Below, piece by piece: positions 43,774 to 52,737 of a stretch of DNA of 64,000 bases (positions within the stretch are counted from its first letter, which is position 1; every line of letters begins with the position of its first letter). Below the pieces are notes generated by a model. The model saw only the letters and a list, made by a program, of their open reading frames with translations. It did not search any database and had not been told where the DNA came from. The stretch covers positions 133,173-197,172 of the forward strand of contig NZ_GL476315.1 of assembly GCF_000148725.1 (NCBI RefSeq). The letters run 5' to 3'. Source of the stretch: Roseibium sp. TrichSKD4 (GTDB taxonomy: Bacteria; Pseudomonadota; Alphaproteobacteria; Rhizobiales; Stappiaceae). The position numbers and the translations under genes were made by a program.

Positions 43774-45051
43774 ATGGCCAATGTGGTTGTTGTCGGGTCG
43801 CAGTGGGGCGATGAGGGCAAAGGCAAGATTGTGGACTGGTTGTCCGAGCAAGCCGATGTCATTGTCCGCTTTCAAGGTGGTCATAATGCTGGCCATACGC
43901 TCGTTATTGACGGCATCAGCTACAAGCTTTCCCTTCTGCCGTCCGGTGTCGCCCGGAAGGGTAAACTGTCGGTCATTGGCAACGGTGTTGTCGTCGACCC
44001 TCATGCATTTGTCAGCGAAGTCGAGCGGATTACCGAGCAAGGTGTTGTGGTCAACCCGGAAACACTTCGGATTGCTGAAAATGCCACGCTGATCCTGTCG
44101 CTTCATCGTGAACTGGATGCCATGCGTGAGAACTCCAATACGGGCACCCGTATTGGCACGACGCGCCGCGGGATTGGGCCGGCTTATGAAGACAAGGTGG
44201 GACGCCGCGCCATTCGGGTCATGGACCTGAAAAACATGAACACCCTGCCAGCCAAAATTGACCGCCTGCTAACGCACCACAATGCGCTGCGCCGGGGGCT
44301 TGGTCAGGAAGAGATTTCAGCCACTGCGATCTTCGAGGAACTGTCCAGCGTGGCAGACAAGATGCTGCCTTACATTGATTCTGTTTGGCGTCTTCTTGAT
44401 GAGCAGCGTCGTCAGGGCAAGCGCATTCTTTTTGAAGGGGCGCAGGGCGCACTTTTGGATATCGACCACGGAACGTACCCGTTCGTCACGTCGTCGAACA
44501 CGGTTGCTGGTCAGGCAGCAACAGGCTGTGGTCTTGGTCCGAATTCCATTGATTACGTTCTTGGGATCACCAAAGCTTACACAACCCGCGTTGGCGAAGG
44601 TCCGTTCCCGACCGAACAAGAGAACGAGATCGGCGAGTCCTCGGAACGCGCGGTCATGAGTTTGGACAGTGACTGGCCGCAGCCGCCGTGTGCTGTCGAT
44701 GCAGTCTGTCGTCAAACGGTTGCACATCGGCATTAGCGGTATCGCGCTACCAAACTTGATGTCTGATGGTCTTGATGAAATCAAGATCTGCGTTGCTATG
44801 AGTTGGACGGCGAGCGGATTGACTATCTGCCAGCTTCCCAGGGCGCTCAGGAGCGGGTTGTTCCAATCTATGAGACATTGCCGGGCTGGAAAGAGTCTAC
44901 GGAAGGGGCCCGCAGCTGGGCTGACCTTCCGGCGCAGGCGGTTAAATATGTTCGCCATGTGGAAGAGTTGATCGGCGCACCAGTGGCGCTTCTCTCCACA
45001 AGTCCTGAGCGGGATGACACAATTCTTGTGCAGAATCCATTTCAGGATTGA
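43774..45051 (+). CDS. purA: adenylosuccinate synthetase PurA, damaged by many 1-base gaps
   Basis: PurA makes adenylosuccinate from IMP and aspartate with GTP. The first 285 codons are intact: [20 protein letters not shown] with the GTP-binding loop, GGHNAGHTL and [11 protein letters not shown]. From about 44634 to 44806 the frame breaks repeatedly and family residues appear only in pieces ([22 protein letters not shown]) before the intact end ([20 protein letters not shown]). Restoring about a dozen bases, mostly in doubled letters, gives 429 aa, the normal length. PurA is nearly always essential, so a low-quality read region is far more likely than a pseudogene. Confidence 0.93.
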
Positions 45052-45286
45052 GAATAACAGTTGTAAAACCGCATAATTCGAAAGTCATAAAATGACTTGA
45101 TTCGTGTGGTACGGACCCGGGTCTGAGCTCTGGCAAAGGCTATTGCCAGACAAACCAACGCCGTGATGCTTCCACGAAGTGTCCCGGCGTTTGAGGCGTG
45201 GATCCGTTATCGGCTGGCTGAGCTTGCAGCAATCTGCCAGATAGACACGGGAAGAATGGGCCGCGTATGGGCCAACGGGCAGGAAT

Positions 45287-47053
45287 ATGGCTGATTATTA
45301 TTCGATTTTGAAAAAAACGATCGCGTCTTTGCCTGAGAGTAACGGGTCGGCGCGCAGAAGCGTCTACAGCCGCGCCCGAAATGCGATCGTCAGCCAACTC
45401 AAGGCTTATGAACCCCCTCTTTCCCCCTCTGAAATTACGGCTGAACAGCTGCGCCTGGAAGAGGCAATCCGGAAGGTTGAAGCTGAGGCGGCCCGTGAGG
45501 CGTTAGGTCTCGGCCCAAGCACCACGATTGCGCCAGAGCCATCCCCGCAAGAAGCACCTGCAGAACTGGAACTTGAAAAATCTTCTGAGCCTGAAGCGCC
45601 AGCACCTGCTGTTACAGCAAACGATGTTCCAGAGGTTGCTAGCGAGCCGACTCTGTCCGCCGACCTCGATAGTCCTCTAACCGGCGGCCCTTCGCATTCT
45701 CCGCTCAAGTCTGAAATTGAAGCAGCCGAGCAACTCGGATCTGCCTCGCATGAAGCGGTTCAAAGTGCGCGTGAAGCTTACGAAGAAGCACCGGAGCCGG
45801 TTGAGGAAAAGGCAGATACCTCTAAGGAGCGCAAGGAGCCGACGCTTGGTAATGTCGCTTCTCGTGAAGATGATAGCACTGGCAATGGTGATGACGACGC
45901 TTCGTCGTTGTTTGCGGATGAGGAGCCCGTGGCTCCTTCAGCGACGTCAGAGGTTGTTTCCAAGGCGGAGGCGCGCGAGCGACGCCGGGCTGGACGAGAA
46001 AAGCGGAGTGCTTCGGCTGCGCTTTCCAAAAATGGCGGTCGGTCTTCCAATGTGATGCCGATAGCCCTGGCAGCTGTTCTTGCTGTTGTGATAGCTGGGG
46101 TTTCCTATTTCGTCCTTGTTCCTCAGGACAATGGCGCTTCTCTTCAAGAGACAGCTCAGGAAACCGGCACGGATACAGGTACGGAGAAAATCGAGGCTCC
46201 AACCCCTGCACAGCAGGCAGCTGTTGAACCGGAAGCATCTGAAACAGAAGAAGCTTCAAATAAAAACACGGATCGTTTGCTGGATGATAACGGTGAACCA
46301 GCTGCTGCGCCTGATGCGCGCAGCGTAACAACCACCTTGATTACTCCCGGCCAGACCGAGACGGTTTTGGTAGAGCCTCAACCATCTGCGACGCCATTGC
46401 CCAGCCTTCCGGAAGACGGGGCTCCAGCAGATGGGCAAGCGTCAGGCACAGATGTTGCGAGCACTTCGCCTACCGAAACGCCGCCTGCGCCTTCGACCGC
46501 AGCAACTGCGGATGCGCAGCGGTCTATCCTCTATGAAGAGGGCGAAGATGGCAGCGGGTCAGGATCAGCTTCGCAGGGCGCAGTTGTCTGGTCTTTGGAA
46601 GATGAAACGGACCTGAGCGGTAAGGCTCAAAAGGTTCTGGTGGCCGATGTGACGATCCCTGAGCGAGATGTGAACGTCAACCTTCGGATCAAGCCGAATG
46701 ACGACACGTCGCTGCCAGCTAGCCATCTTGTTGAAATCAAGTACGAATTCCCCGAGAACTATTCTGCGGGTGATGTTGTCAACGTTCCAGGCCTTGTGAT
46801 GAAACCAACGGAAGAAGCACGGGGAGATGCGCTGTTGGGGGCATCTGTGAAGGTGTCTCCAGGATACTTCTGGATCGCGCTCTCCAGCTTGACCAGTGAG
46901 CGGGACCGGAACCTCGGATTGCTACGTGAGCGTGGCTGGATCGATATCCCGATGCTTTATGACAACGGCAAACGCGGTATCCTGACCCTTGAAAAAGGCG
47001 GTGTAGGGTCTCAGGCCGTAGATCAGGCGATCTCCTCCTGGACAGCGGGTTAA
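45287..47053 (+). CDS. large anchored Pro/Glu/Ser-rich protein of unknown function
   Basis: This 588-aa protein begins MADYYSILKKTIASLPESNG with an Arg-rich helical segment resembling a small DnaJ-less N-terminal domain. A long acidic linker follows (about residues 75-250), then one transmembrane segment near residues 256-278 (VMPIALAAVLAVVIAGVSYF), a second low-complexity linker and a C-terminal globular domain from about 430 (VVWSLEDETDLSGKAQKVLV, then VTIPERDVNVNLRIKPN). The domain order predicts a cytoplasmic N-domain and a periplasmic C-domain. I do not recognise the family; it appears conserved in this order by general knowledge. Confidence 0.8.
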   Translation: MADYYSILKKTIASLPESNGSARRSVYSRARNAIVSQLKAYEPPLSPSEITAEQLRLEEAIRKVEAEAAREALGLGPSTTIAPEPSPQEAPAELELEKSSEPEAPAPAVTANDVPEVASEPTLSADLDSPLTGGPSHSPLKSEIEAAEQLGSASHEAVQSAREAYEEAPEPVEEKADTSKERKEPTLGNVASREDDSTGNGDDDASSLFADEEPVAPSATSEVVSKAEARERRRAGREKRSASAALSKNGGRSSNVMPIALAAVLAVVIAGVSYFVLVPQDNGASLQETAQETGTDTGTEKIEAPTPAQQAAVEPEASETEEASNKNTDRLLDDNGEPAAAPDARSVTTTLITPGQTETVLVEPQPSATPLPSLPEDGAPADGQASGTDVASTSPTETPPAPSTAATADAQRSILYEEGEDGSGSGSASQGAVVWSLEDETDLSGKAQKVLVADVTIPERDVNVNLRIKPNDDTSLPASHLVEIKYEFPENYSAGDVVNVPGLVMKPTEEARGDALLGASVKVSPGYFWIALSSLTSERDRNLGLLRERGWIDIPMLYDNGKRGILTLEKGGVGSQAVDQAISSWTAG

Positions 47054-47082
47054 GCGTCGACATCAGAACGTTTTGGCAGTTT

Positions 47083-47122
47083 GGACAGCGGGCTTCTCAT
47101 CAAGCCCGCTGTCCTTTTTTTT
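47083..47122 (+). terminator. strong rho-independent terminator
   Basis: A perfect 13-bp stem GGACAGCGGGCTT / AAGCCCGCTGTCC with a 6-base loop and eight T. Confidence 0.95.
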
Positions 47123-47188
47123 GAAAAACCGTATGTCCGGACTTCTTGCTCTTGCCAATCGCGATGAGGTTGTGCATGTTCGACCTTG

Positions 47189-47277
47189 GTCCGAGGGGTG
47201 TTCCTGAAAGGGAACTGAGATAGCAGACGCTGAACCCTTAGAACCTGATCCGGGTCATGCCGGCGAAGGGACGGAAG
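47189..47277 (+). promoter_or_regulatory. TPP (THI-box) riboswitch
   Basis: The conserved TPP aptamer core is visible: GAGGGGTGTTCC at the 5' side, CTGAGATA in the J2-3 region, and ACCTGATCCGGGTCATGCCG followed by GCGAAGGGA at the 3' side. It lies just upstream of thiamine-precursor transporter genes, which confirms the call. Confidence 0.95.
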
Positions 47278-47293
47278 CCTTTAGCCTATTCCC

Positions 47294-47337
47294 GGATCTC
47301 CAGTGTCAGTTTCGGTTTGTCCGAAGACGGGAGATCC
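47294..47337 (+). promoter_or_regulatory. expression platform hairpin hiding the ribosome-binding site
   Basis: GGATCTCC (47294-47301) pairs with GGAGATCC (47330-47337), with a further inner stem around GTTTCGG / CCGAAGAC. The Shine-Dalgarno GGGAG (47329-47333) for the GTG at 47342 lies in the 3' arm. This suggests translational OFF control by the TPP riboswitch. The pairing is read by eye, not computed. Confidence 0.65.
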
Positions 47338-47341
47338 TTGT

Positions 47342-48172
47342 GTGTTGAATGCAAAAACGCCAAATGGCGTTCAAAAGCGCAGTGTATCTGCAGCTGCGGG
47401 CAGACAAATGCCAACACCTTGGGGTGTTTTTGGCAAGCTAATGCGGGTCGTTCTGGGCTTTGCCTTTTTCCTCCTCGCATGGGACGTTTTGGTCCGCCTC
47501 CTTGATATTCCGCCTTTCATGTTACCGGGGCCGATGAAGGTTTTGGATGCGTTTCAGGCGCGTGGTTGGTTCTTGCTGGAGCATGCGGCGATCACCGCGC
47601 AGGAAACTGTTCTCGGTTTTATTCTGGGGGTTTTTGCAGGCACCTTGATAGCCGTGGCAATGTGGCTTTTTCCGCTGGCCCGGCGTGGTCTTCTGCCCAT
47701 GATCCTGATCACGCAAGCTTTGCCGGTTTTCGCCATTGCACCCATTCTTGTTCTTTGGCTTGGGTTTGGGTTGGCCTCGAAAATCGTGATGGCCGTGTTG
47801 GTTATCTTCTTTGCCGTAACGTCCACGTTTTATGATGGCTTGAGGCGGGCTGATCCGGGATATTCGGATCTGGCGAAACTCTATCGCGTTGGACGTTGGA
47901 AAGAACTGATCTATTTCCGCTTCCCGGCTGCCCTTTCTGCGCTCGCATCCGGCATTCGAATTGCCGCTGTCTTTGCTCCCATTGGTGCCATCGTGGGCGA
48001 ATGGGTTGGGGCAAAGGGCGGCCTTGCTTTCATCATGCTTCAAAGCAATGCGCGCATGCAGACAGACATGATGTTTGCCGCGCTCATCCTGCTGGCGCTG
48101 ATGGTTCTCACGCTCCGCTACACGGTGGAGCGCCTCACCACATTGATGGTCCCCTGGCAAGTCGAAGAATGA
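47342..48172 (+). CDS. thiX: ThiX-type ABC transporter permease (HMP/thiamine precursor)
   Basis: This 276-aa permease has six transmembrane segments and the EAA loop (SDLAKLYRVGRWKELIYFRF). It follows a TPP riboswitch and precedes the matching binding protein, the ThiXYZ arrangement for hydroxymethylpyrimidine precursor uptake. The GTG at 47342 is chosen because GGGAG lies 8 bases upstream, inside the riboswitch-controlled hairpin; an ATG at 47408 and a start at 47303 are alternatives. No ATPase gene (ThiZ) follows in the window. Confidence 0.87.
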   Translation: MLNAKTPNGVQKRSVSAAAGRQMPTPWGVFGKLMRVVLGFAFFLLAWDVLVRLLDIPPFMLPGPMKVLDAFQARGWFLLEHAAITAQETVLGFILGVFAGTLIAVAMWLFPLARRGLLPMILITQALPVFAIAPILVLWLGFGLASKIVMAVLVIFFAVTSTFYDGLRRADPGYSDLAKLYRVGRWKELIYFRFPAALSALASGIRIAAVFAPIGAIVGEWVGAKGGLAFIMLQSNARMQTDMMFAALILLALMVLTLRYTVERLTTLMVPWQVEE

Positions 48173-48197
48173 CTGCCTGTTTTATTGGAGGTGTTTT

Positions 48198-49139
48198 ATG
48201 ACACATCGTTTCAAGGCTGGGCTCTTTGCTCTGGCGCTGGCGTTCTCCAGTCCTGCGCATGCAGCTGAAAAGCTGACGGTGCTGCTGGATTGGTTCACAA
48301 ACCCGGATCACGCGCCGATCATCGTCGCCAAGACAAACGGCTTTTTTGAAGCTGAAGGCCTTGATGTTGAGCTTATTGAGCCAGCTGACCCGTCCATGCC
48401 GCCAAAGCTGGTTGCTGCCGGGCAGGGCGACATTGCGATCTCCTATCAGCCAACTCTTCATGCGCAGATTGACGAAGGCCTGCCAGTCAAGTGGATTGGT
48501 ACACTTGTTGAGACGCCACTGAACTCACTGATTGTGCTGGAAGACGGTCCGATCCAGAAACTGGAAGACCTGAAAGGCAAAAAAATCGGCTTTTCCGTTT
48601 CCGGTTTTGAAGATGCAATGCTTGGACAGATGCTGAAGTCTGTTGGCCTGTCTGTCACCGATGTAGAGTTGATCAATGTGAACTTTGCCTTGTCGCCGTC
48701 TTTGATGTCGGGCCAGGTGGATGCTGTCATTGGTGCCTATCGCAATTTTGAACTCACTCAGATCGAGATTGAAGGTAAAAAGGGCCGTGCCTATTTCCCG
48801 GAAGAGAACGGTGTACCGATCTTTGACGAACTGATTTACGTGGTTCACAAGGACAAGACGGATGACCCGCGTTACGCCAAGTTTCTTGCCGCTGTAGAGG
48901 CTGCAACTGTTTATCTCACGAACCATCCGGAAGAAGCCTGGAAAGCCTTTATCGGCGCATATCCGAGCCTTGATGACGAGCTCAACAGTCGCGCCTGGTA
49001 CGACACGTTGCCCCGTTTTGCCAAACGCCCGGCAGCCCTCGATGAAGGACGTTATCAGAGGTTTGCGGAGTTTATGGCGGCCAATGAGCTGATTTCAAAA
49101 GTTGTTCCTATCGAGATATACGCGCAGGAAATTCGCTAA
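48198..49139 (+). CDS. thiY: ThiY-type substrate-binding protein for thiamine precursor
   Basis: This 313-aa periplasmic protein has a signal peptide (cleaved near AHAA) and the THI5/ThiY NMT1 fold: KLTVLLDWFTNPDHAPIIVA, GFFEAEGLDVELIEPADPSM and GQGDIAISYQPTLH, which bind the pyrimidine moiety. It is 25 bases after the permease. A strong terminator ends the operon at 49169-49199, so the ATPase must be elsewhere. Confidence 0.93.
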   Translation: MTHRFKAGLFALALAFSSPAHAAEKLTVLLDWFTNPDHAPIIVAKTNGFFEAEGLDVELIEPADPSMPPKLVAAGQGDIAISYQPTLHAQIDEGLPVKWIGTLVETPLNSLIVLEDGPIQKLEDLKGKKIGFSVSGFEDAMLGQMLKSVGLSVTDVELINVNFALSPSLMSGQVDAVIGAYRNFELTQIEIEGKKGRAYFPEENGVPIFDELIYVVHKDKTDDPRYAKFLAAVEAATVYLTNHPEEAWKAFIGAYPSLDDELNSRAWYDTLPRFAKRPAALDEGRYQRFAEFMAANELISKVVPIEIYAQEIR

Positions 49140-49168
49140 CTGCGTCTTTCCTGACATGCAAAAAAAGA

Positions 49169-49199
49169 AAGCCGCCGAGAGGTTCTCGGCGGCTTTTCG
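49169..49199. terminator. bidirectional terminator between thiY and rpoH
   Basis: The stem AAGCCGCCGAGA / TCTCGGCGGCTT with a 3-base loop has a T-run on the right and an A-run (AAAAAAGAAA) on the left, so it can end both convergent genes. Confidence 0.92.
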
Positions 49200-49221
49200 T
49201 GTTTCTTATCGGCCAATAACG

Positions 49222-50106
49222 TTAGGCAGCAGGCAATTCCTTGGCCCGCGCACTGTTTTTGACGGCCTTTTGAACCTTTTCAAAAGCGCGAACTTCAATC
49301 TGGCGTACCCGCTCACGGCTTACCCCGAACTCAGTCGACAGATCTTCCAGAGTGATCGGATCTTCCGACAGGCGGCGCGCAGTAAAGATGCGGCGTTCGC
49401 GTTCGTTCAGTTCGTCCATCGCCTGGCTCAGGAGCTCGCGGCGTTGGTCCAGCTCTTCCTGATTGGCCAGAAGCGTTTCCTGACTATCAGCTTCATCAAC
49501 CAGCCAGTCCTGCCACTCTCCAGCATCAGCTTCTGCGCGCACAGGCGAATTGAGGCTGGTATCGCCGCCAAGTCGGCGGTTCATGGAGATAACTTCTTCT
49601 TCGCTCACACCGAGCTTGGTCGCAATCTCCTGAACCTGATGTGGCTTCAGATCACCTTCTTCAAGAGCCTGAATTTTGCCTTTCAACCGGCGCAGGTTGA
49701 AGAACAGACGCTTCTGGTTGGCTGTGGTGCCCATTTTAACGAGCGACCAGGATCGCAGGATATATTCCTGAATTGCGGCCTTGATCCACCACATGGCGTA
49801 GGTGGCAAGACGGAAGCCTTTATCCGGCTCAAACCGCTTGACGGCTTGCATCAGGCCAACATTACCCTCGGACACGACTTCGCCAATCGGCAAACCATAT
49901 CCGCGGTAGCCCATGGCGATCTTTGCCACAAGACGCAAATGAGAATTCACCAGCCGTTCGGCTGCTTCCGGGTCCGCATGCTCTTTGTAACGCTTGGCGA
50001 GCATGTACTCTTCCTGCGGCTGCAGGAGCGGAAACTTCCGGATTTCATCGAGGTAGCGGCTCAATCCGCCTTCCCCGGCAGTCAACATTGGTACGTTTTG
50101 GGCCAT
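49222..50106 (-). CDS. rpoH: heat-shock sigma factor RpoH
   Basis: This 294-aa sigma-32 has region 2 (HLRLVAKIAMGYRGYGLPIG, then EVVSEGNVGLMQAVKRFEPD, FRLATYAMWWIKAAIQEYIL), the RpoH box QKRLFFNLRRLK, and region 4 with the HTH (ITLEDLSTEFGVSRERVRQI). It directs RNA polymerase to heat-shock genes such as ftsH. Many Alphaproteobacteria have more than one copy. Confidence 0.97.
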   Translation of the reverse strand: MAQNVPMLTAGEGGLSRYLDEIRKFPLLQPQEEYMLAKRYKEHADPEAAERLVNSHLRLVAKIAMGYRGYGLPIGEVVSEGNVGLMQAVKRFEPDKGFRLATYAMWWIKAAIQEYILRSWSLVKMGTTANQKRLFFNLRRLKGKIQALEEGDLKPHQVQEIATKLGVSEEEVISMNRRLGGDTSLNSPVRAEADAGEWQDWLVDEADSQETLLANQEELDQRRELLSQAMDELNERERRIFTARRLSEDPITLEDLSTEFGVSRERVRQIEVRAFEKVQKAVKNSARAKELPAA

Positions 50107-50288
50107 TGAATGCGCCCCCTTTCTCCCAAATAAAAGCGCGTTCCCTTATCGGAGCAGGTCATCCCTCCCGGGGTCAAACGCTTGCGCCAAGGCGAACACA
50201 ATCTCGTAGACGTCCGATTACGGCACGTCAGTCACCTACATATAGGTATAAATATGCTGATTACATGGCTTTTGGGCGAAATTGAATT

Positions 50289-51314
50289 CTAATATTTTTG
50301 TAATGTTGATAATAACGCGTTGAAATCAGTCGGAAATGGCGATTCAAACCGCAACGTCTCGCCGCTAACCGGGTGCGCGAATGCCAGAAGTCCGGCGTGC
50401 AAGGCCTGTCGCGTGAAAGTGTTAATCGTGGTTTTCAGCGGATCTTCAAGGCGTTTTGTCTTGGTCTTGAAACCGGCACCGTAATCCATATCGCCGATCA
50501 AGGGGTGGCCAATATGGGCCATATGAACGCGAATCTGGTGTGTTCTGCCTGTTTCAAGTCGACACTCCATGAGTGAAGCCAAAGCTTCCGTGTCTTTTTC
50601 CCCAAAGCGTTCCTTCACTTGCCAACGGGTAATCGCATGTCGTCCGGCCGTTTTAACGACGGCGATTTTCTGCCTGTTTGCCTGTGATCTCGCCAAATTG
50701 GCATTTATGGTGCCTTTTAGGCTGCTTGGTGCACCCCAGACGAGTGCTGAATAGGCGCGTTCCAGCGGACCGGTTTTCCCGTGATCTGCGAATTGTTCGG
50801 ACAGCCCCTGATGGGCCTGATCCGTTTTGGCCACGACCAGAAGGCCGCTGGTGTCTTTATCGATGCGATGAACGATGCCTGGACGCTTCACACTACCAAT
50901 GCCAGACAGACTGTCGCCGCAGTGATGAATAAGCGCGTTGACCAACGTTCCCGTCAAGTTGCCGGCCCCTGGATGGACGACAAGGCCTGCAGGCTTGTCG
51001 ACAACAATCAGATGATCATCTTCATAGATGATGGAAAGCGGAATGTTCTCGCCTTTGGGGTCCGGGTCTTCAGGTTCTGGCAAAGTGAGGGTAAGAGTCT
51101 GACCTTCATTGACCCGGTGTTTGGGCTCCACTATTTTGCGCCCATCGACGGTGACCTCGCCGCCTTTGATCAACGTCTGGATCCTGTTCCGGCTCAGAGA
51201 TGCAATCTGACCGGCAAGGACGGCATCCAACCGTTTTCCGTGGTCATCTGCATCAACCTTCAATGTGAAATCCTGGTCCAGTTCGACCGGATCATCCGGA
51301 GTATTATTTGCCAT
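50289..51314 (-). CDS. rluD: 23S rRNA pseudouridine synthase RluD
   Basis: RluD modifies U1911, U1915 and U1917 of helix 69. The 341-aa protein has an N-terminal S4 domain (GKRLDAVLAGQIASLSRNRI, then QTLIKGGEVTVDG) and the catalytic motif GIVHRIDKDTSGLLVVAKTD with the Asp nucleophile, then ETGRTHQIRVHMAHIGHPLI. Divergent from the small membrane-protein gene at 51313, with overlapping start codons. Confidence 0.96.
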   Translation of the reverse strand: MANNTPDDPVELDQDFTLKVDADDHGKRLDAVLAGQIASLSRNRIQTLIKGGEVTVDGRKIVEPKHRVNEGQTLTLTLPEPEDPDPKGENIPLSIIYEDDHLIVVDKPAGLVVHPGAGNLTGTLVNALIHHCGDSLSGIGSVKRPGIVHRIDKDTSGLLVVAKTDQAHQGLSEQFADHGKTGPLERAYSALVWGAPSSLKGTINANLARSQANRQKIAVVKTAGRHAITRWQVKERFGEKDTEALASLMECRLETGRTHQIRVHMAHIGHPLIGDMDYGAGFKTKTKRLEDPLKTTINTFTRQALHAGLLAFAHPVSGETLRFESPFPTDFNALLSTLQKY

Positions 51315-51666
51315 GAGTCATTCCGATTTGCGTGACGAAGACCAGGAAGAGGCACCGCTTGACCCGGCCGCGCAACGTTTGCAGGCGAAGCTGCGGCGGT
51401 TGTTGCTTGGATCGTCTCTTATCATGTTTCTGGGCTTCATCGCTGTCTTCGCAGCAATCATGTACAAGATCAATGCATCTGGCGGGAATGAAGCAGATCG
51501 TTTTGCAGAAACGATTGAATTGGCTCCGGGCAGTGAAGTGCAAAGCGCGACGCTTTCCGACGGTGTGCTGGTCTTGCTTGTTCGCAAGGAAAACGCGACG
51601 TCCATCGTCTATGTTGATGCAAGTACCGGGGCAACGCTCGGGACAAGCGGCTTTGTTGGCCGATAA
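51313..51666 (+). CDS. small single-helix membrane protein (DUF6476-type)
   Basis: This 117-aa protein has one transmembrane segment at about residues 34-56 (LLLGSSLIMFLGFIAVFAAI) and a small beta-rich extracytoplasmic domain (VQSATLSDGVLVLLVRKENA). Homologous small proteins are found beside rluD in Rhizobiales; the DUF name is from memory and tentative. Its start codon overlaps the rluD start on the other strand, so the two genes share one promoter region. Confidence 0.65.
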   Translation: MSHSDLRDEDQEEAPLDPAAQRLQAKLRRLLLGSSLIMFLGFIAVFAAIMYKINASGGNEADRFAETIELAPGSEVQSATLSDGVLVLLVRKENATSIVYVDASTGATLGTSGFVGR

Positions 51667-51776
51667 AGTTATAAACAGACAAACATAAAAAAGAGCGGTG
51701 AGGGGCTTGCGCGGTGTCAAATAGCCCCTTATACGCACCATCCAACGACCGGCGACAAGCGTCGCCGCACGAAAGT

Positions 51777-51852
51777 GCGCCCATCGTCTAGCGGTCTAGG
51801 ACGCCGCCCTTTCACGGCGGAAACACGGGTTCGAGTCCCGTTGGGCGTGCCA
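51777..51852 (+). tRNA. tRNA-Glu (anticodon TTC)
   Basis: A full cloverleaf is visible: acceptor GCGCCCA / TGGGCGT, D-loop with TAGCGGTCTAGGAC, anticodon stem CCGCC / GGCGG with loop CTTTCAC (anticodon 51811-51813), T-arm ACGGGTTCGAGTCCCGT and encoded CCA end. Confidence 0.97.
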
Positions 51853-51900
51853 TTTCTCTCTCAAATGTGCATTTAAGTTCTGTTCGGCCTAAGATTCAGT

Positions 51901-52671
51901 TCAGTCGTCGAAGCTGCCTGTTTCGACAAGGGCAACGTCATGCTCCTGTGCTGTTTGCAGCAGGTGGTCTGACGGGCAGTGGTCGGTCACAAATGTGGTG
52001 ACTTGAGACAAATGCCCCACCCGAACCGGTGCTGTTCTCTCGAACTTGGTGCTATCTGCCACCAGAATAACGTGCCGCGCGTTTTGCATGATCGTCTGCG
52101 TGACCCGGACTTCCCGATAATCATAGTCGAGAAGAGAGCCATCGGGATCTATGGCTGAGGCGCCTATGATGGCGAAGTCCACCTTGAATTGGCTCATGAA
52201 GTCGACAGCCGCTTCACCGACGATGCCGCCATCTGAGTGGCGCACCACGCCACCTGCAATGACAACCTCAATTTGTGAATAGCCGCGCATCAGGCTCGCC
52301 ACGTTGATGTTGTTGGTGATCACCATCAGGCCCTGATGTTGTAGTAGCGCTTGTGCTACAGCTTCCGTGGTGGTGCCGATATTGATTGATAGAGAAGCGT
52401 TGTCCGGAATCATGGAGGCGACATGCGTCGCAATATCAGCCTTTTCCCGACTGGAGATGATGCGCCGGGCTTCATAACCAACGTTTTCAATGCCGGATGA
52501 TAGGAGAGCCCCACCGTGCGTACGGGCCAACAGGCGGCGGTCGCAAAGCTCGTTCAGGTCCTTGCGAATGGTTTGGGGGCTGACGTCAAACCTTTTTGCG
52601 AGATCATCAACGCTCACACGCCCATTTCGGCGGGCCAGTTCCAGAATTTCGTTATGTCGTGGGATCAGCAT
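51901..52671 (-). CDS. glpR: DeoR-family regulator (GlpR-like)
   Basis: This 256-aa repressor has the DeoR HTH (RHNEILELARRNGRVSVDDL, then AKRFDVSPQTIRKDLNEL) and the sugar-phosphate-sensing domain (SINIGTTTEAVAQALLQHQG; IVGEAAVDFMSQFKVDFAII; VADSTKFERTAPVRVGHLSQ). Closest in pattern to GlpR, which binds glycerol-3-phosphate; no glp genes are in the window, so the specific name is tentative. Confidence 0.82.
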   Translation of the reverse strand: MLIPRHNEILELARRNGRVSVDDLAKRFDVSPQTIRKDLNELCDRRLLARTHGGALLSSGIENVGYEARRIISSREKADIATHVASMIPDNASLSINIGTTTEAVAQALLQHQGLMVITNNINVASLMRGYSQIEVVIAGGVVRHSDGGIVGEAAVDFMSQFKVDFAIIGASAIDPDGSLLDYDYREVRVTQTIMQNARHVILVADSTKFERTAPVRVGHLSQVTTFVTDHCPSDHLLQTAQEHDVALVETGSFDD

Positions 52672-52737
52672 GGTGGGAGCAGGGTCATCTTATAATGTAC
52701 GATGGCGCCATGGATCTTCCCAGTTAGGCGGGGGGCG

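Noticed and set aside
44317-44958. 213-codon − strand frame over the damaged purA segment
   Set aside because: Chance frame antisense to purA; no family pattern.
49102-50109. 335-codon + strand frame
   Set aside because: Antisense to rpoH.
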